NCBI GenBank assembly: GCA_938014335.1
Contig: CALLRP010000010.1
Span: 1 to 63,736, forward strand
DNA: 63,736 nucleotides
Direction: 5' to 3'
Source of the DNA: an uncultured bacterium
GTDB taxonomy: Bacteria; Hydrogenedentota; Hydrogenedentia; Hydrogenedentales; Hydrogenedentaceae
Made by a program: the position numbers and the translations under genes. The notes under the pieces were generated by a model. That model was not told the origin of the DNA. It saw only the letters and a program-made list of their open reading frames with translations, and searched no databases. The first letter of the stretch is position 1; each line of letters begins with the position of its first letter. Shown piece by piece: positions 61,940 through 63,736 of the stretch.

Positions 61940-62890
61940 TTGGAGACAAAAGAGCCCCCATCCCAAAAGGAGCAAGAAATATATATAATTGCAGATAGAT
62001 ACGAAGTTGTGAAACCATTAGGAAGAGGGGGAATGGGTAAAGTTTTTCTGGTGCAAGATAGACAAACAAATCAAAGATTAGCTTTGAAATTAATGAGAGC
62101 CCAGTACCAACATAATCAAAGGGCAATTGCACGATTCCTTCGTGAGGTAGAAGCGGTTCGTCAATTAGATCACCCCTGTATTGTGAAAATATTTGACGCC
62201 CAAATTGAGGGAGAACAACTATTCTACACAATGGAGTATGTAGATGGGCGAAGTGTCCGTGATTGGATCATAAAAAAAGGACCGCTTTCTTTCAACAATA
62301 CGGTTCGTATCCTTGCTTTAATTGCGGATGCGTTAGAGCATGCTCATAAGATTACCATTCATAGAGATATTTCGCCTGACAATATAATGGTGTGTCGAGA
62401 TGGGTCTGTTCGTCTGATGGATTTTGGTTTGGCGAAACTTATGGATGATCAAACTCCTTTAACGATGGTTGGAGCTAATTTAGGGAAAATTCAATATTCC
62501 GCACCTGAACAAAGAAAAAATGCAGCGGGAGTAGATAAGAGAGCCGATATTTACCCCTTAGGTATTATGTTCTTTGAAATGCTTGTGGGCAGAAGGCCTC
62601 AACCGGGGGACAAACTTTCTAAATTAAAGCCTGATTTGCCAAAAGAATGTGATGAATTTTTAGATAAAGCCACTGCTTGTAATCCTGAAGAAAGGTTTCA
62701 ATCCGCAAAAGAGTTTAGAGATGCATTAATGAATTTGTATAAATTGTGGAAAGAAAAACAAGAAAGTTTGGCCGCCGAACGAAAAGAATACGGTTATAAT
62801 CCCTTAAATTATTTAAAGAAAGTGGTGGGTAGCTTTAAAAGCCTATTAAACCAAATTAAAGATCGCTTTTCAAAAAAACACATATTTTGA
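61940..62890 (+). CDS. Soluble Ser/Thr protein kinase (Hanks type)
   Basis: The 316-residue protein starts at TTG 61940, 7 nt after AAGGAG (61927-61932). Kinase motifs are the glycine loop LGRGGMGKVFLV, the ATP-Lys in LALKLMRAQ, the catalytic HRDISPDNIMV (the usual Leu-Lys-Pro is Ile-Ser-Pro, so the subdomain VIb Lys is replaced by Ser), DFGLAKL and APEQRK. There is no transmembrane helix, PASTA or other sensor domain. A short basic tail (about 265-316) follows. PknB-like kinases often have an extracellular PASTA region; here PASTA repeats occur instead in the C1 peptidase far upstream, with no direct link evident. Activity is likely but the Lys-to-Ser change is notable. Confidence 0.9.
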   Translation: METKEPPSQKEQEIYIIADRYEVVKPLGRGGMGKVFLVQDRQTNQRLALKLMRAQYQHNQRAIARFLREVEAVRQLDHPCIVKIFDAQIEGEQLFYTMEYVDGRSVRDWIIKKGPLSFNNTVRILALIADALEHAHKITIHRDISPDNIMVCRDGSVRLMDFGLAKLMDDQTPLTMVGANLGKIQYSAPEQRKNAAGVDKRADIYPLGIMFFEMLVGRRPQPGDKLSKLKPDLPKECDEFLDKATACNPEERFQSAKEFRDALMNLYKLWKEKQESLAAERKEYGYNPLNYLKKVVGSFKSLLNQIKDRFSKKHIF

Positions 62891-63031
62891 AGAAAATTGT
62901 TGAAAAGAGTTATAATTATGTCTCTTACTATATCGTAGGGTAGGGGATACGCTCAAAACTAAATAATAACAGAAGGAACTACCACCCATGGACTAAATTT
63001 GTTCATGAAATAAAAGTAGAAGGGAATAGTT

Positions 63032-63736
63032 ATGCGGAAATTTTATAATATCAGTCAAGGGAAAATTGTTGAAATCCCGGAAGAAAAAGAATCTATTATT
63101 GAAGTTTATATCCAACCGACTATTGAAGAAAAAAAACAACTCGTTGATAAATTAGAAATAGATGAACATACATTAAATTCCGCCCTTGACCCCGATGAAC
63201 TTGCCCGTGTTGAATATGAACAAAATCACATCGCTTTTATTATAAAAAAGCCCAAAAACTATTCCGCAGAAGATGCATACCACTTTAAGATAATTTCTAT
63301 TGGATTGTTTCTATTTAAGAATAAAGTAATAATTATTTCCAGTGAAGATACGCCCTTGTTTTCTAATAAACCCCAGACAGGTTTATTATCCGCACCGGAC
63401 ATAATCCTTCGAGTTATATATAATTGCATTTTCCACTTTATTGAACACCTTAAAGTTATTAATATGGTTGCAGAAGAAGTGGAATATCGTATTAACCGTT
63501 CTTTGGAGAACCGTTATCTTATTAATCTTTTCGCACTGGAAAAAAGCCTCGTCTACTATCTAAATGCTATCCACGGTAATGGACTTATATTAGCGAAACT
63601 GCGTGCCGGTGCGGATAAAATCGGGTTGAGTGAAGAAGGAAAAGAATTTTTAGATGATTTAATTATTGAAAATGACCAGTGTTTTCGTGTAGCGGATATT
63701 CATTCCACAGTGTTATCAAACTTAATGGATGCACGG
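63032..63736 (+). CDS. corA: CorA-family divalent cation transporter, 3' part cut by window edge
   Basis: The ATG at 63032 follows AAGGGAATAGTT. The frame is open for 235 codons to the right edge. The soluble N-terminal domain typical of CorA is visible, with HTLNSALDPDELARVEYEQN, YHFKIISIGLFLFKNKVIII and a long helical region (LRVIYNCIFHFIEHLKVIN, EEVEYRINRSLENRYLINLF) that ends with NLMDAR. The transmembrane pair and GMN motif would lie beyond the window. CorA proteins carry Mg2+, Co2+ or Ni2+ into the cell. Confidence 0.85.
   Translation, partial: MRKFYNISQGKIVEIPEEKESIIEVYIQPTIEEKKQLVDKLEIDEHTLNSALDPDELARVEYEQNHIAFIIKKPKNYSAEDAYHFKIISIGLFLFKNKVIIISSEDTPLFSNKPQTGLLSAPDIILRVIYNCIFHFIEHLKVINMVAEEVEYRINRSLENRYLINLFALEKSLVYYLNAIHGNGLILAKLRAGADKIGLSEEGKEFLDDLIIENDQCFRVADIHSTVLSNLMDAR

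Overview
The window is low-GC bacterial DNA (by eye about 40% G+C) holding roughly 42 protein genes, one tRNA-Ser and no rRNA, CRISPR array, insertion sequence or prophage. Secreted proteins with Glu-Gly-rich stalks and a C-terminal 'ELLRxIQFFN' EF-hand-like module, together with DUF1080, DUF4091, GH78-like, GH50-like and Gfo/Idh proteins, suggest an uncultured polysaccharide-degrading bacterium of the PVC/Lentisphaerae-like world. Candidatus Hydrogenedentota is my best guess. This is inferred from protein style only, because no rRNA is present.

Layout. 0-2 kb: a partial URO-D-family protein and a secreted DUF1080 protein, both minus. 2-14 kb: a plus-strand run with a DUF4139 protein, NAD(P)HX epimerase, ThpR, YggT, ATP-PEP carboxykinase (ending in a strong terminator), a DUF4091 protein, a histone-deacetylase-like amidohydrolase, a shortened beta-helix protein and a large membrane protein. 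14-17 kb: a secreted papain-family peptidase with PASTA domains, Glu-Gly stalk and EF-hand-like tail. 17.5-20.8 kb: a compact 2-hydroxyacyl-CoA dehydratase-type operon (subunit, ATPase activator, subunit). 21-24.3 kb: two exported proteins of unknown role, one with Sel1 repeats. 24.4-28.1 kb: a minus-strand operon of sugar isomerase, Tat-exported Gfo/Idh oxidoreductase and B12-binding radical SAM protein, the last apparently starting at ATA. tRNA-Ser(GGA) follows.

28.4-52 kb: two PAS hybrid histidine kinases, a GH50-like glycosidase, a GH78-like rhamnosidase fused to an L,D-transpeptidase, EF-P with an unusual loop residue, a 1273-residue stalked surface protein, an N-acyl-D-amino-acid deacylase, a PHP phosphodiesterase, a second DUF4091 protein and a sulfatase-fold protein with Thr in place of the formylglycine Cys/Ser. 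52.1-52.9 kb: a small exported protein of unknown function with a near-consensus promoter, an operator-like palindrome, a 5'UTR hairpin, a perfect Shine-Dalgarno and a strong terminator, suggesting very high and possibly regulated expression. 53-57 kb: rnhB, a TPR lipoprotein and an M32 carboxypeptidase. 57-61 kb: a lepA-lepB-lepB operon in which the last signal peptidase carries a fused catalytically dead second S26 domain. 61-63.7 kb: pcm, a Ser/Thr kinase and a partial CorA transporter.

Many gene products appear to be exported (Sec, Tat or lipoprotein signals), which fits the duplicated signal peptidases. The glycosidases, sugar isomerase and oxidoreductase, the sulfatase-fold enzyme and gluconeogenic PckA are consistent with life on complex polysaccharides and cell-wall debris, but they are scattered rather than arranged as one polysaccharide-utilisation locus.
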